A DNA stretch of 33,742 bases from Candidatus Desulfaltia sp. (GTDB lineage: Bacteria > Desulfobacterota > Desulfobacteria > Desulfobacterales > ETH-SRB1), in contig JAUSPN010000061.1 of the NCBI GenBank assembly GCA_030656555.1, positions 1-33,742 on the forward strand, given 5' to 3'. The notes below the pieces were generated by a model. That model did not search any database. It was not told where the DNA came from and was given only the letters and a program-made list of their open reading frames with translations. Positions within the stretch are counted from its first letter, which is position 1. Each line of letters starts with the position of its first letter. This document shows, in pieces, positions 1 through 6,620 of the stretch. The position numbers were made by a program, and so were the translations under genes.

Positions 1-354
1 CTTATCGCCTTCCTTAAACTCACCCATCAGGCGAACTACCTCGGCGGCTCGCTCCTTATCGCCTTCCTTAAACTCACCCATCAGACGACTTACCTCAACT
101 GCTCGGTCCGTATCGCCTTCTTTAAACTCACCCATCAGGCGAACTACCTCGGCGGCTCGCTCCTTATCGCCTTCCTTAAACTCACCCATCAGACGACTTA
201 CCTCAACTGCTCGGTCCGTATCGCCTTCCTTAAACTCACCCATCAGGCGACTTACATCATCTGCTCGCTCCTGACCTTCCTTTTGAAAACCTGATTTCAT
301 ATCTGATACTTCTTTTACTCGCTCCTGACCCGATGCCTTGCATTCTGATAACAG
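1..354 (-). repeat. 54-bp tandem coding repeat with 108-bp higher-order period
   Basis: Six full 54-bp units (31-84, 85-138, 139-192, 193-246, 247-300, 301-354) and a partial unit at 1-30. Units alternate between two near-identical types, B and A, giving a 108-bp superrepeat. The two A copies differ by a single visible base (cttt versus cctt near 119-122 and 227-230). The two units nearest the start codon are diverged. The array lies wholly inside the reading frame and keeps it open. Confidence 0.95.
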
Positions 355-435
355 GTTTTGCACATAATCCTTCCTGTCCCTATAGGCGCTGGCCATTTCA
401 TCTGCCAATCTTCTCAAATCGTCTGCATTTGCCAT
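1..435 (-). CDS. Partial repeat protein, GvpC-like candidate in gas-vesicle locus
   Basis: The ORF starts at an ATG at 435-433 behind a strong Shine-Dalgarno (AAGGAGG) and stays open to the window edge, so the C-terminus is missing. The N-terminal ~30 residues (MANADDLRRLADEMASAYRD...) resemble those of the 211-residue protein encoded at 654-1289: both have DL-x2-LA, an aromatic near position 18 and a basic stretch. The rest is a run of 18-residue units such as LMGEFKEGDTDRAVEVSR alternating with LMGEFKEGDKERAAEVVR. Eighteen residues make five alpha-helical turns, so the M/F/V positions would form one straight hydrophobic stripe on a very charged helix. GvpC proteins are also helical repeat proteins that bind the GvpA shell, but their repeats are about 33 residues, so GvpC-like is inference from position and architecture. 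It is the last visible gene of the minus-strand gas-vesicle run. Confidence 0.75.
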   Translation of the reverse strand, partial: MANADDLRRLADEMASAYRDRKDYVQNLLSECKASGQERVKEVSDMKSGFQKEGQERADDVSRLMGEFKEGDTDRAVEVSRLMGEFKEGDKERAAEVVRLMGEFKEGDTDRAVEVSRLMGEFKEGDKERAAEVVRLMGEFKEGDK

Positions 436-499
436 GTCGTTTTCCTCCTTAAAATTAATAATTTCTTATTAAAGACATGCCCGGGAATGCACACCTGCC

Positions 500-527
500 T
501 ATAGAGGGGTGACCTTACACCTCTATA
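500..527. terminator. Hairpin between the two repeat-protein genes
   Basis: TATAGAGGGGTG (500-511) pairs with CACCTCTATA (518-527) around a 6-base loop. No T-run follows on the minus strand, so it may be an intercistronic processing or stability hairpin and not a full terminator. The rest of 436-653 holds only this hairpin and the short-repeat array at its right end. Confidence 0.4.
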
Positions 528-602
528 CCCTCAAGGATGCCTTGAAAGTTTATGATGGCGAATCTGACATGAATACAGCTTACTCACGTAGATTGGCAAA
601 AT

Positions 603-664
603 TTGTCATTTGTCATTTGTCACTGGTTTCGTCCAATGACTAATGACCAGTGACTACTGACTGG
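603..664. repeat. Inverted pair of 7-bp repeat arrays (empty cassette)
   Basis: The left array repeats TTGTCAT/TTGTCAC with a 7-bp period. The right array (CCAATGACTAATGACCAGTG...) is its imperfect reverse complement. Only about 6 bp separate them. The right array supplies the last codons and stop of the gene at 654-1289 (Ala-Ser-Gln-stop). It has the same layout as the ORF-bearing cassettes elsewhere in the window but carries no ORF. Confidence 0.75.
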
Positions 665-1289
665 CTCTGGATACCGCCTGCCACTGGGTTTGTACTCTGT
701 CCCTGACCACTTCAAAGTCATCCAGCACCCTGGCCAGCTCGACATCACGATCGCTCTGCTGTGCTCTCATTGAATTAAGCATGACCTTGAAGTCTTTAAC
801 TTTAACCTCCTCTCCTTTTGATAGAAGTTTTTTAAGCCCGGCCCTGAATTCCTCCAGCTCGATCTGGAAGCATTTGAGTGTTTTAATTACTCTTTTCTCC
901 CGCTCTTTTTGTCGTATTGAAATATCCTCTTTGATGGCCTCAATATCTTCCAGACCGGAACGGCTTCCGCCTAAAACAATCTTCCTCAACCGGCTGACCA
1001 TTTCCTCTTCCTGCTCCTGGAAAAGCTTGAGGCTGTGTTCCGCCTCCTGCTCCCTCTGGCTGCGGCATTCGATGACATCACTAATCATGCGCTCAAAATC
1101 CTTTTTTCTCAGGCTTCCAGCCTTAGCAAGATTATCCCTCAGCCGGACAATCATATCCTCAAGCTCCGTCTGAAAGCTTTTAAGAAAATAATATGCCTGA
1201 CCCATCAAGGTGTTTACCGTCTTTACACGCATTTCATAGGAATCTATAATACTGTTGGCCAATGCCTTTAAGTCCTCTCCAGATCCCAT
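654..1289 (-). CDS. Three-repeat helical protein of gas-vesicle locus (GvpC-like candidate)
   Basis: A 211-residue, strongly charged, helical protein with no recognised catalytic motif. Residues 1-30 match the N-terminal motif of the partial protein at 1-435. Residues 36-86, 87-137 and 138-188 are three repeats of exactly 51 residues. They start LKSFQTELEDM, LKLFQEQEEEM and LKCFQIELEEF, and each has a basic central part and a charged end (RSQREQEAE, RQKEREKR, QQSDRDVEL). A partial fourth repeat begins at 189 (LDDFEVVRDR). The start follows AGAGGTG with good spacing. It lies downstream of gvpA on the same strand. By position and repeat design I propose a shell-binding or accessory gas-vesicle protein; sequence alone does not prove this. 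The C-terminal codons and stop come from a short-repeat array. Confidence 0.8.
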   Translation of the reverse strand: MGSGEDLKALANSIIDSYEMRVKTVNTLMGQAYYFLKSFQTELEDMIVRLRDNLAKAGSLRKKDFERMISDVIECRSQREQEAEHSLKLFQEQEEEMVSRLRKIVLGGSRSGLEDIEAIKEDISIRQKEREKRVIKTLKCFQIELEEFRAGLKKLLSKGEEVKVKDFKVMLNSMRAQQSDRDVELARVLDDFEVVRDRVQTQWQAVSRASQ

Positions 1290-1368
1290 CTTTTCACCTC
1301 TTTAAAGAAAAAAACCGTAAACAAATCGGACAATTATTTTATCAATTCCCTTTATAGTGCCTAACCAA

Positions 1369-1494
1369 ATTGAAGATTGAATATTGTCGATTGACTATTG
1401 AATGAAGTCGCTCCTGCCCGCCATTTTGAATAATAAAATAAAAAATTGGCAGAATTCCTTCATTCTTCATTCTTCATTCTTCATTCTTCAATTG
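1369..1494. repeat. Inverted pair of 7-bp repeat arrays (empty cassette)
   Basis: The left array (1369-1407) reads ATTGAAG-ATTGAAT-ATTGTCG-ATTGACT-ATTGAAT-GAAG. The right array (1458-1494) repeats CATTCTT with a 7-bp period and ends CAATTG, so its reverse complement is a GAATGAA array like the left one. About 50 bp without a gene lie between them. This is the main content of the gap between gvpA and the 211-residue gene; an AT-rich stretch fills the rest. Confidence 0.75.
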
Positions 1495-1604
1495 TCACTA
1501 TTTTTTGAAGGGAGTATTGTCAGATTTATTTACGGCTTTTAAAAAAATACTATCGGAGATTTCAGATATGCTTAAGATTAACATTTATATATCCTATTGC
1601 CTGC

Positions 1605-1629
1605 TGAGGGGTTTTTATAAAACGCCTCA
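1605..1629. terminator. Hairpin downstream of gvpA
   Basis: TGAGGGGTTTTTATAAAACGCCTCA can fold into a stem of TGAGG/CCTCA plus TTTT/AAAA with a small internal mismatch. It lies 41 bp beyond the gvpA stop. It could attenuate transcription, leaving gvpA expressed above the downstream repeat proteins. There is no clear T-tract, so a stability hairpin is also possible. Confidence 0.4.
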
Positions 1630-1669
1630 ACAATCCCAAGGATATCTGCCAATCCCCCTTCTTACTTAA

Positions 1670-1876
1670 TTAAGCGGCCTCGGGTAACAGGCCAACAGCC
1701 TCAGCGTATTTCAAGAAAGTCTCAACGCCTGCGACCACAACTCTGGCCTCAATAGCGAGAAGCTCAATGCCGACCAGGGAAACCCTGACCCATGCATCGA
1801 CTACAACGCCCTTGTCGAGAATTCTATCGACAACCTCTACCAAACTTGAAGATGCTATTGCTTTTTCTACTGCCAT
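1670..1876 (-). CDS. gvpA: Gas vesicle structural protein GvpA
   Basis: Sixty-eight residues matching the very conserved GvpA fold: [20 protein letters not shown], then [20 protein letters not shown], then [20 protein letters not shown]. GvpA forms the ribbed protein wall of gas vesicles, which exclude water and give buoyancy. The length is normal for the family. The start has a near-perfect Shine-Dalgarno (AAAGGAGGTG), fitting a highly expressed structural protein. The gene is 27 bp downstream of a receiver-domain gene on the same strand and probably cotranscribed with it from the sigma-54 promoter near 2503. Other gas-vesicle genes (gvpN, gvpF/L, gvpK, gvpJ) are not in this window and may lie beyond the left edge. 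Confidence 0.97.
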   Translation of the reverse strand: MAVEKAIASSSLVEVVDRILDKGVVVDAWVRVSLVGIELLAIEARVVVAGVETFLKYAEAVGLLPEAA

Positions 1877-1903
1877 GTAAATCCACCTCCTTTCCTTATG
1901 ATT

Positions 1904-2302
1904 TTACGAAGGAATGCCTTCTGCGGCATCCATTTTGCTCAGGGCTATTTTGCACAAATGTACAAGTTCCCTGATATCAAACGGTTTATCTAAAAACGCA
2001 AAAGCTCCGGCTTTCAAGAAAACTTCCCGCTTATCTATTAATGCAGAAATACCGATTGCCTCAGCCTTGCATCCATTTGATCTCATTTGATTAATAACTG
2101 AAATACCATTCATATCGGGAAGAATGTAGTTGATAATGGCCAACTTTGTTTGATGACATTTATTATCAAGCATGCTTATGGCTTCTTTGCCGGTCGTAAC
2201 TGCGTCAACTGAAAAACCTGCTTTTTCCAGAACATTTGCAATAGACCAAAGCATTTCTTCCGAATCCTCTACAATGAGTACTTGTGAACCACTTTTTTCC
2301 AT
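1904..2302 (-). CDS. Stand-alone receiver protein with Asn replacing phospho-Asp
   Basis: A 132-residue CheY-like domain with no output domain. The N-terminus (VLIVEDSEE) keeps the acidic pair (Glu12, Asp13), and FLDKPF keeps the conserved lysine and proline. At the phospho-acceptor position, however, AIINYILPDMNG has Asn58 (codon AAC) where Asp is expected, one base from GAC. Such receivers usually cannot be phosphorylated normally and act by protein contact or as fixed-state decoys. The gene is the first after the sigma-54 promoter and immediately precedes gvpA, so a role in controlling vesicle production is a fair inference. A weak Shine-Dalgarno precedes the ATG. Confidence 0.85.
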   Translation of the reverse strand: MEKSGSQVLIVEDSEEMLWSIANVLEKAGFSVDAVTTGKEAISMLDNKCHQTKLAIINYILPDMNGISVINQMRSNGCKAEAIGISALIDKREVFLKAGAFAFLDKPFDIRELVHLCKIALSKMDAAEGIPS

Positions 2303-2371
2303 TTAAATCGATTCTTTACTATTAACAGAAATTTGAAAACTCATAATTTGTAAAGAGACCTTACGGGAACT

Positions 2372-2458
2372 ACACACCCCGTCCGCTTCGCGTCCACCCC
2401 TCTCAAGAGGGGAATTTTTAAAGTCCCCTATAATAAGAGAGGATTTAGGGGTGTGTGT
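2372..2458. repeat. Palindromic MITE-like element in the gvp leader
   Basis: The ends ACACACCCC (2372-2380) and GGGGTGTGTGT (2448-2458) are inverted repeats. Internal pieces (CCCCTCTCAAGAGGGG) also fold back. There is no convincing ORF; a short reading frame across it encodes nothing recognisable. It lies between the predicted sigma-54 promoter and the receiver gene, so it would be part of the 5' leader of the gas-vesicle transcript. Confidence 0.65.
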
Positions 2459-2494
2459 TTTACGTTCAATATGTTTGTCTGCTATACAATGCAA

Positions 2495-2511
2495 AGCACT
2501 TCTCGTGCCAA
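2495..2511 (-). promoter_or_regulatory. Sigma-54 (-24/-12) promoter for receiver-gvpA genes
   Basis: On the minus strand the sequence reads TTGGCACGAGAAGTGCT. The -24 block TTGGCACG is consensus. The essential GG and GC dinucleotides are separated by exactly 10 bp, as the family needs. The -12 block is GTGCT in place of TTGCW. Transcription would start near 2484 and run into the receiver gene and gvpA. The NtrC-type activator gene is directly upstream (2625-4055), which makes a functional pairing likely. No activator-binding sites were identified. Confidence 0.7.
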
Positions 2512-2624
2512 TAATGGATTTTTTTTGACATCTATCTGAATTTATAACTAAATTTAACAAAAAGGCATGTAATAATGTGACAAATAAAGATTGGAATTAT
2601 GACAGGTGGTATGGCGTTGCCACC

Positions 2625-4055
2625 CTAACTGAGGAAAGGGTGGGATAGTATTTGACAGGTCTTAATCTTTCTAAGCAAAGTCTTATAATCGATGCCGAGT
2701 TTGCGGGCTGCCTCGCTTTTATTCCCTTTTGTTTCGGTTAACATCTGAGTTATTATCTTTTTTTCCACAGTCTGGGAGATAGACTTAACTATATCCGAAA
2801 GGGTTTTTCCCTTATCATCGTCAGAAACAGAGGCTTTTATTTCTGAAGTGCAATGTATGATATTAGAATCAAATACAAAGTGCATTGGTTTAATTGAAAC
2901 ATTTTCCTCGCTTATAAGCACGGCCTGGCGTATAACATTTCGCAATTCACGAACATTTCCGGGCCATGTATATGAGGCCAGCAATTGAAGAGCTTCCTTA
3001 GAAATCCCCTGAGATTTTTTTTTGAGTTCCTGCTGAACTTCATTCATAAATCTATAAGCAAGATATGGGATATCCTCTTTTCTTTCTCTGAGCGCTGGAA
3101 CTTTAATGGAAAATTCCTTTAAGCGGAAATATAGGTCGGAACGGAACTTCCCGGACTCTATATCTTTTTCCAGAGGCTGATTTGTAGCTGCAATAATTCG
3201 AACCTGAACAAATTTAGCTTTTCTTGATCCCAATCTTTGAATGCAACGCTCCTGCATTACTCGAAGAATTTTTTGCTGCGCCTGATATGGTAGATTGCCG
3301 ATTTCATCTAAAAACAGAGTGCCTTTGTCAGCCAGTTCAAACTGCCCTGGTTTGTCGGTGTAAGCTCCGGTAAAGGCTCCCTTCATATAACCGAACAGTT
3401 CGCTTTCAATAAGACTATCAGGAATTGCGCCACAGTCCACTGCTACAAAAGGCCCTTTCTTTACCTCACTCAGTTCGTGAATCGAGCGAGCTACAAGCTC
3501 CTTGCCGGTACCACTTTCTCCTTCTATCAAAACAGTAAATATTGTTGGGGCAACCTTCTCTACAAGCTTAAAAAGTTCACTGATTCGCTTGCTACTACCC
3601 ATAAGCTTGCAAAGTGATGTCCGTTCATTCAAGACATTTCTTAAACGCTCAACCTCATAAACAAGTTCCTGCTTTTCCAGAGCGCGTTTAATTGTAAACA
3701 GGAGGTCATTGTTATCTATCGGTTTTGTAACATAATCATATACACCAATCCTCATAGCATCTACGGCAAACTTTATCTCAGCATAGGCTGTGATCATAAT
3801 AATCGGTAAAACCGGAATAATTTTCTTTATATCTGCAGAAACAGAAATACCATCACGTCCAGGCATCCGGTAATCTAATAAAATTAAATCAGGAACATAT
3901 TTCTCCAGCAACTTCAGCGCTTCTTCACCATCCTGCGCTTGAGTCACTTTATATCCATCTGCCTGAAGGATATTTCCAATTGCCCAGCGAAAATCCTGAT
4001 CGTCATCAACCACCAGTATATTTTTTTGTAATGAGGCTCGATTTTCAACAGACAT
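2625..4055 (-). CDS. NtrC-family sigma-54 response regulator
   Basis: A transcriptional activator with three domains. The receiver (~1-120) has acidic pocket VVDDDQD and phospho-acceptor Asp61 in DLILLDYRMPGRDG. The AAA+ sigma-54 interaction domain (~140-375) has Walker A GESGTGKE, the sigma-54 contact loop GAFTGA at 226-231, and Walker B GTLFLDEIG. The C-terminal Fis-type helix-turn-helix is NKSEAARKLGIDYKTLLRKI. I start at the ATG at 4055 (476 residues) because GGGAG lies 8 bases upstream; an in-frame ATG at 4073 has no ribosome site. It is probably the cognate regulator of the kinase at 4497-6425, from which a four-helix-bundle cassette now separates it. The likely target is the sigma-54 promoter at 2495-2511. 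Confidence 0.93.
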   Translation of the reverse strand: MSVENRASLQKNILVVDDDQDFRWAIGNILQADGYKVTQAQDGEEALKLLEKYVPDLILLDYRMPGRDGISVSADIKKIIPVLPIIMITAYAEIKFAVDAMRIGVYDYVTKPIDNNDLLFTIKRALEKQELVYEVERLRNVLNERTSLCKLMGSSKRISELFKLVEKVAPTIFTVLIEGESGTGKELVARSIHELSEVKKGPFVAVDCGAIPDSLIESELFGYMKGAFTGAYTDKPGQFELADKGTLFLDEIGNLPYQAQQKILRVMQERCIQRLGSRKAKFVQVRIIAATNQPLEKDIESGKFRSDLYFRLKEFSIKVPALRERKEDIPYLAYRFMNEVQQELKKKSQGISKEALQLLASYTWPGNVRELRNVIRQAVLISEENVSIKPMHFVFDSNIIHCTSEIKASVSDDDKGKTLSDIVKSISQTVEKKIITQMLTETKGNKSEAARKLGIDYKTLLRKIKTCQILSHPFLS

Positions 4056-4080
4056 TTTTCTTACTCCCTTCATCTTGCGT

Positions 4081-4551
4081 AACTACTCAGGTTGTCTGGT
4101 TCACGGTTCACGGTTCACGGTTGGCTACTTTGCACTTTTCATATTTTTTGAGATAGTTGATAAATCCACGAACAGCAGCACGTGTTCGTCTGGCCTGCTC
4201 GTAAACATCTTTGAATTCGTTGGGCGATATGTACTCTTCATCCAAAGCGACATAGAGTTCGCTCTGAACTTCCGTGCAAGACCGCTTGGCGTATCGCAAG
4301 AACCGGACAAACTCCGCATTCGTCTCGGAATCAAAACCTTCCGCAATATTATGCATCGATGATCCAGCAGCATCTTGTATTTGTCTCTTCAGCCCGTAGT
4401 CCTTCGCAAATTCCGGCTTCTTTGTCAGACGGTACACTTTTCGAGCCAATTCACGTGCCAGTTGCCATGCCTCAATATCTTCAAACCGTTCAATCTTCAT
4501 CGCTCTCTAACCTTGAACCGTGAACCATTGAACCGTGAACCTGAGCAGTTA
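4081..4551 (-). mobile_element. Four-helix-bundle cassette 1 with inverted GGTTCAC arrays
   Basis: The ends are imperfect inverted repeats: AACTACTCAGGTT at 4081-4093, and AACCTGAGCAGTT at 4539-4551. Inside these are arrays of GGTTCAC (4098-4122) and the opposing TGAACCG/TGAACCA type (4509-4541). The single ORF (4108-4500) begins just inside one array and stops inside the other. The cassette splits the kinase and regulator genes and its right arm is translated as the tail of the kinase. No transposase is encoded. The mobile label is inferred from the duplicate at 13987-14497 with the same layout in an unrelated context. Confidence 0.6.
4108..4500 (-). CDS. Four-helix bundle protein (S23 / 23S intervening-sequence type), copy 1
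   Basis: A 130-residue protein of the four-helix-bundle family first known from ORFs in 23S rRNA intervening sequences (TIGR02436-type). The hallmarks are ERFEDIEAWQLARELARKVY at the start, a central LKRQIQDAAGSSMHNIAEGF, and a charged helical C-terminus with FRY/FLRYAKRSCTE. The Avd accessory proteins of diversity-generating retroelements share this fold, but no reverse transcriptase is nearby. The function is unknown; nucleic-acid binding is plausible from the basic surface. About ten residues differ from the copy at 14029-14430. The start overlaps the kinase stop by 4 bp. The stop TGA lies within a TGAACC repeat unit. Confidence 0.9.
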   Translation of the reverse strand: MKIERFEDIEAWQLARELARKVYRLTKKPEFAKDYGLKRQIQDAAGSSMHNIAEGFDSETNAEFVRFLRYAKRSCTEVQSELYVALDEEYISPNEFKDVYEQARRTRAAVRGFINYLKKYEKCKVANREP

Positions 4552-6425
4552 CCATCTTGTATGACAGGCAGTCTCACCGTAATCTTGGCCCCCAGCCCTT
4601 CAGCATTATCAGCTATGATACTACCTTTGTGCTGCTCAATAATTGAATGGCAAATACTAAGTCCAAGGCCGGTGCCCGCGTCCTTGGTAGTAAAAAAAGG
4701 ATTAAAAATAAATTTGCGGTAGTCATCCGGGATACCGGGTCCATCATCAATAATATTTACCTCGACCTGGTTTTCACGAGCAAGAATATTCGTTTGGAGA
4801 ATAACTGTTCCTTTTCTGGGAACAGCTTGAATCGCATTCATTATAAGATTAAGGAAAACCTGCCCAAGCTTCTCTTTATCTCCCATAATCTTCGGCAGCC
4901 CTTTTTTTAATTTGCGTTTAAAGTCGATATAATAAGGAGTGGTCTCAAGCTTGGCCATGTTCAACATGTTTGTGATGACCTCATTAACGTCCACCTCTTT
5001 CCATTCTAAGAGAGATGGCTTGGCAAATGCCAGCAGATCGTTTATAAGCTTACTCGCTCTATTACTATTCCGGAAAATCACATGAAGGTTTTCATCCAAA
5101 GAGGGGTCAAGTACCATATTCTCCATACAGAATTGAGCGCATGAACTTATTACTGCCAGAGGGTTTTTCAGTTCATGGGCAAGACCTGCTGAAAGTTGTC
5201 CAAGCGAGGAAAGCTTATCCGACCGCATCATACCTTCAACAAACTTCTTCCCGTCGGTAATGTCAATAAATGAAGCCATCATACAGACAGGATTGCCATT
5301 CACATCTTTTACCATGCTTGCAGAAACCTGGATATCAAACAATGAGCTGTTTTTTTTAATGCCGATCATTTCGCCTATCCATCCCCCATCTTCACGCAAA
5401 GCCTTAAATAACTCCGCCACATCTTTCTCCTTTTGCATGAATGCTACAGCCGGTTTGCCCAGAGTTTCATTAGTATTTTCATACCCCCAGATTTTGAGAA
5501 AAGAATTATTTGCTTTGGTCAGTCTCCCTTTAAGATCAAAAAAAGCACAGCCGTTAATTGACGATGCTATAGCGGCTTCCGCAATCCTTAATTCTTCAAC
5601 TGCCTGTTTTCGTTCGGATATATCTCTAACAATATTGAGTGTAGCCGCAGTTCCTTCCCATTCTGTCCATACAGAGTTTGATTCCACCCATAAAGCTTCT
5701 CCATCTTTTTTCAATACTCTGAAGGTATAAATGCGGGAAGTTTCCTTATCCTTTCGTAGCCATCTCCCGTACTTGTCCATCACGTGGGTACGATCATCGG
5801 GATGAATCATGTCGATAAATTTTGAGCCTAAAAGTTCATCGCTGGTATAGCCGGTCAGTTCCATTACCTTTGGGTTTATAAATTTTATTTTTCCACCTTG
5901 AAGGATAACAACCATATCAACGGAGTCTTTAATGATATTCTTGTATTTGAGTTGTGACCCCCTTAACTGAATGGTCTTTTGCTTGAAATCGCTCTCCATT
6001 TCGCAAATTCGATGTTTCAGGTCCTCAATTGCAAAATTTTTCTTTAAATTTAATTCCTTTCTTTGAAGAGCTCTCTTAATGCAATGCTTGATATCGCTGA
6101 GGGCAAATGGTTTGATTAAATAATCAAAAACTCCTTCCTGCTCAATGACTTCCCTTAAACTCTGTAAATCTCCGTAACCGGTAATAACCAAGATTTCTAT
6201 GTTCCCATTGATCTCTTTGATCTGTTTAAGTGCAGTTATACCATCCATTTCCGGCATTTTCAGGTCGAGGATGGCTAAATCCAGGGGGTTGTTTTTTGCA
6301 ATCTCAACCGCCTCTTTTCCATTGGACGCAAGAAAAACCTTATAACCTTCTTTTTCAATTACTTCTGTAAGAAGGTCACGAATTTGATAATCGTCGTCTG
6401 CAACCAAAATATTTTTTACAGACAT
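4497..6425 (-). CDS. Receiver-PAS-PAS sensor histidine kinase
   Basis: A 642-residue, soluble-looking kinase with no membrane segments. The N-terminal receiver (1-120) carries ADDD at 9-12, Asp54 in LAILDLKMPEMDG and LIKPF. A coiled linker leads to PAS domains at ~160-280 and ~285-400, with PAC-type ends (NIVRDISERK, FIDITDGKK). HisKA carries the phospho-His417 in GLAHELKNPLAV. The HATPase domain shows the N box (LNLIMNAIQA), DDGPGIP and GTGLGLSI. It probably phosphorylates the adjacent NtrC-type regulator and, through its own receiver, takes part in relay. The last ~17 residues (from NCSGSRFNGSRF) are encoded by the short-repeat arm of a cassette, so the original C-terminus probably lay near LPVIQDG. 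Confidence 0.93.
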   Translation of the reverse strand: MSVKNILVADDDYQIRDLLTEVIEKEGYKVFLASNGKEAVEIAKNNPLDLAILDLKMPEMDGITALKQIKEINGNIEILVITGYGDLQSLREVIEQEGVFDYLIKPFALSDIKHCIKRALQRKELNLKKNFAIEDLKHRICEMESDFKQKTIQLRGSQLKYKNIIKDSVDMVVILQGGKIKFINPKVMELTGYTSDELLGSKFIDMIHPDDRTHVMDKYGRWLRKDKETSRIYTFRVLKKDGEALWVESNSVWTEWEGTAATLNIVRDISERKQAVEELRIAEAAIASSINGCAFFDLKGRLTKANNSFLKIWGYENTNETLGKPAVAFMQKEKDVAELFKALREDGGWIGEMIGIKKNSSLFDIQVSASMVKDVNGNPVCMMASFIDITDGKKFVEGMMRSDKLSSLGQLSAGLAHELKNPLAVISSCAQFCMENMVLDPSLDENLHVIFRNSNRASKLINDLLAFAKPSLLEWKEVDVNEVITNMLNMAKLETTPYYIDFKRKLKKGLPKIMGDKEKLGQVFLNLIMNAIQAVPRKGTVILQTNILARENQVEVNIIDDGPGIPDDYRKFIFNPFFTTKDAGTGLGLSICHSIIEQHKGSIIADNAEGLGAKITVRLPVIQDGNCSGSRFNGSRFKVRER

Positions 6426-6441
6426 TTTTTATCTCCAAAGA

Positions 6442-6568
6442 TGATGAACTCGTAAAAAGTCGGATTCATCGAATGTGTCATTTCGACCACAGGGAGAAAT
6501 CTTATCTTTTCAATAGAAAAGATTTCTCGTTTCACTCGAAATGACAGGCTAAAGGGACTTTTTACGAG
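6442..6568. repeat. Palindromic MITE-like repeat, copy 1
   Basis: Terminal inverted repeats CTCGTAAAAAGTC (6449-6461) and GACTTTTTACGAG (6556-6568), with an inner pair TGTCATTTCGA / TCGAAATGACA and GAGAAATCTT / AAGATTTCTC. The whole ~125 bp folds into one long hairpin. A second copy lies at 11534-11669. It fills the gap between the divergent kinase and rfbD genes. No ORF. Confidence 0.85.
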
Positions 6569-6620
6569 GCCGTCATTTTTTGACTATAAAAAAATAAAAC
6601 TTAGCATCCGGCGGTGAGAT

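Noticed and set aside
1-354. Regular direct repeats that could suggest a CRISPR array
   Set aside because: Units are contiguous 54-bp repeats with no unique spacers and they form an open, in-frame coding sequence with a good start and ribosome site.
1340-1365. Second sigma-54 promoter before the 211-residue gene
   Set aside because: The minus strand has TAGGCAC, but at the -12 position the dinucleotide is GG and not GC.
2303-2560. 85-codon minus-strand ORF upstream of the receiver gene
   Set aside because: It crosses the palindromic element and sigma-54 promoter, has no ribosome site and matches no family.
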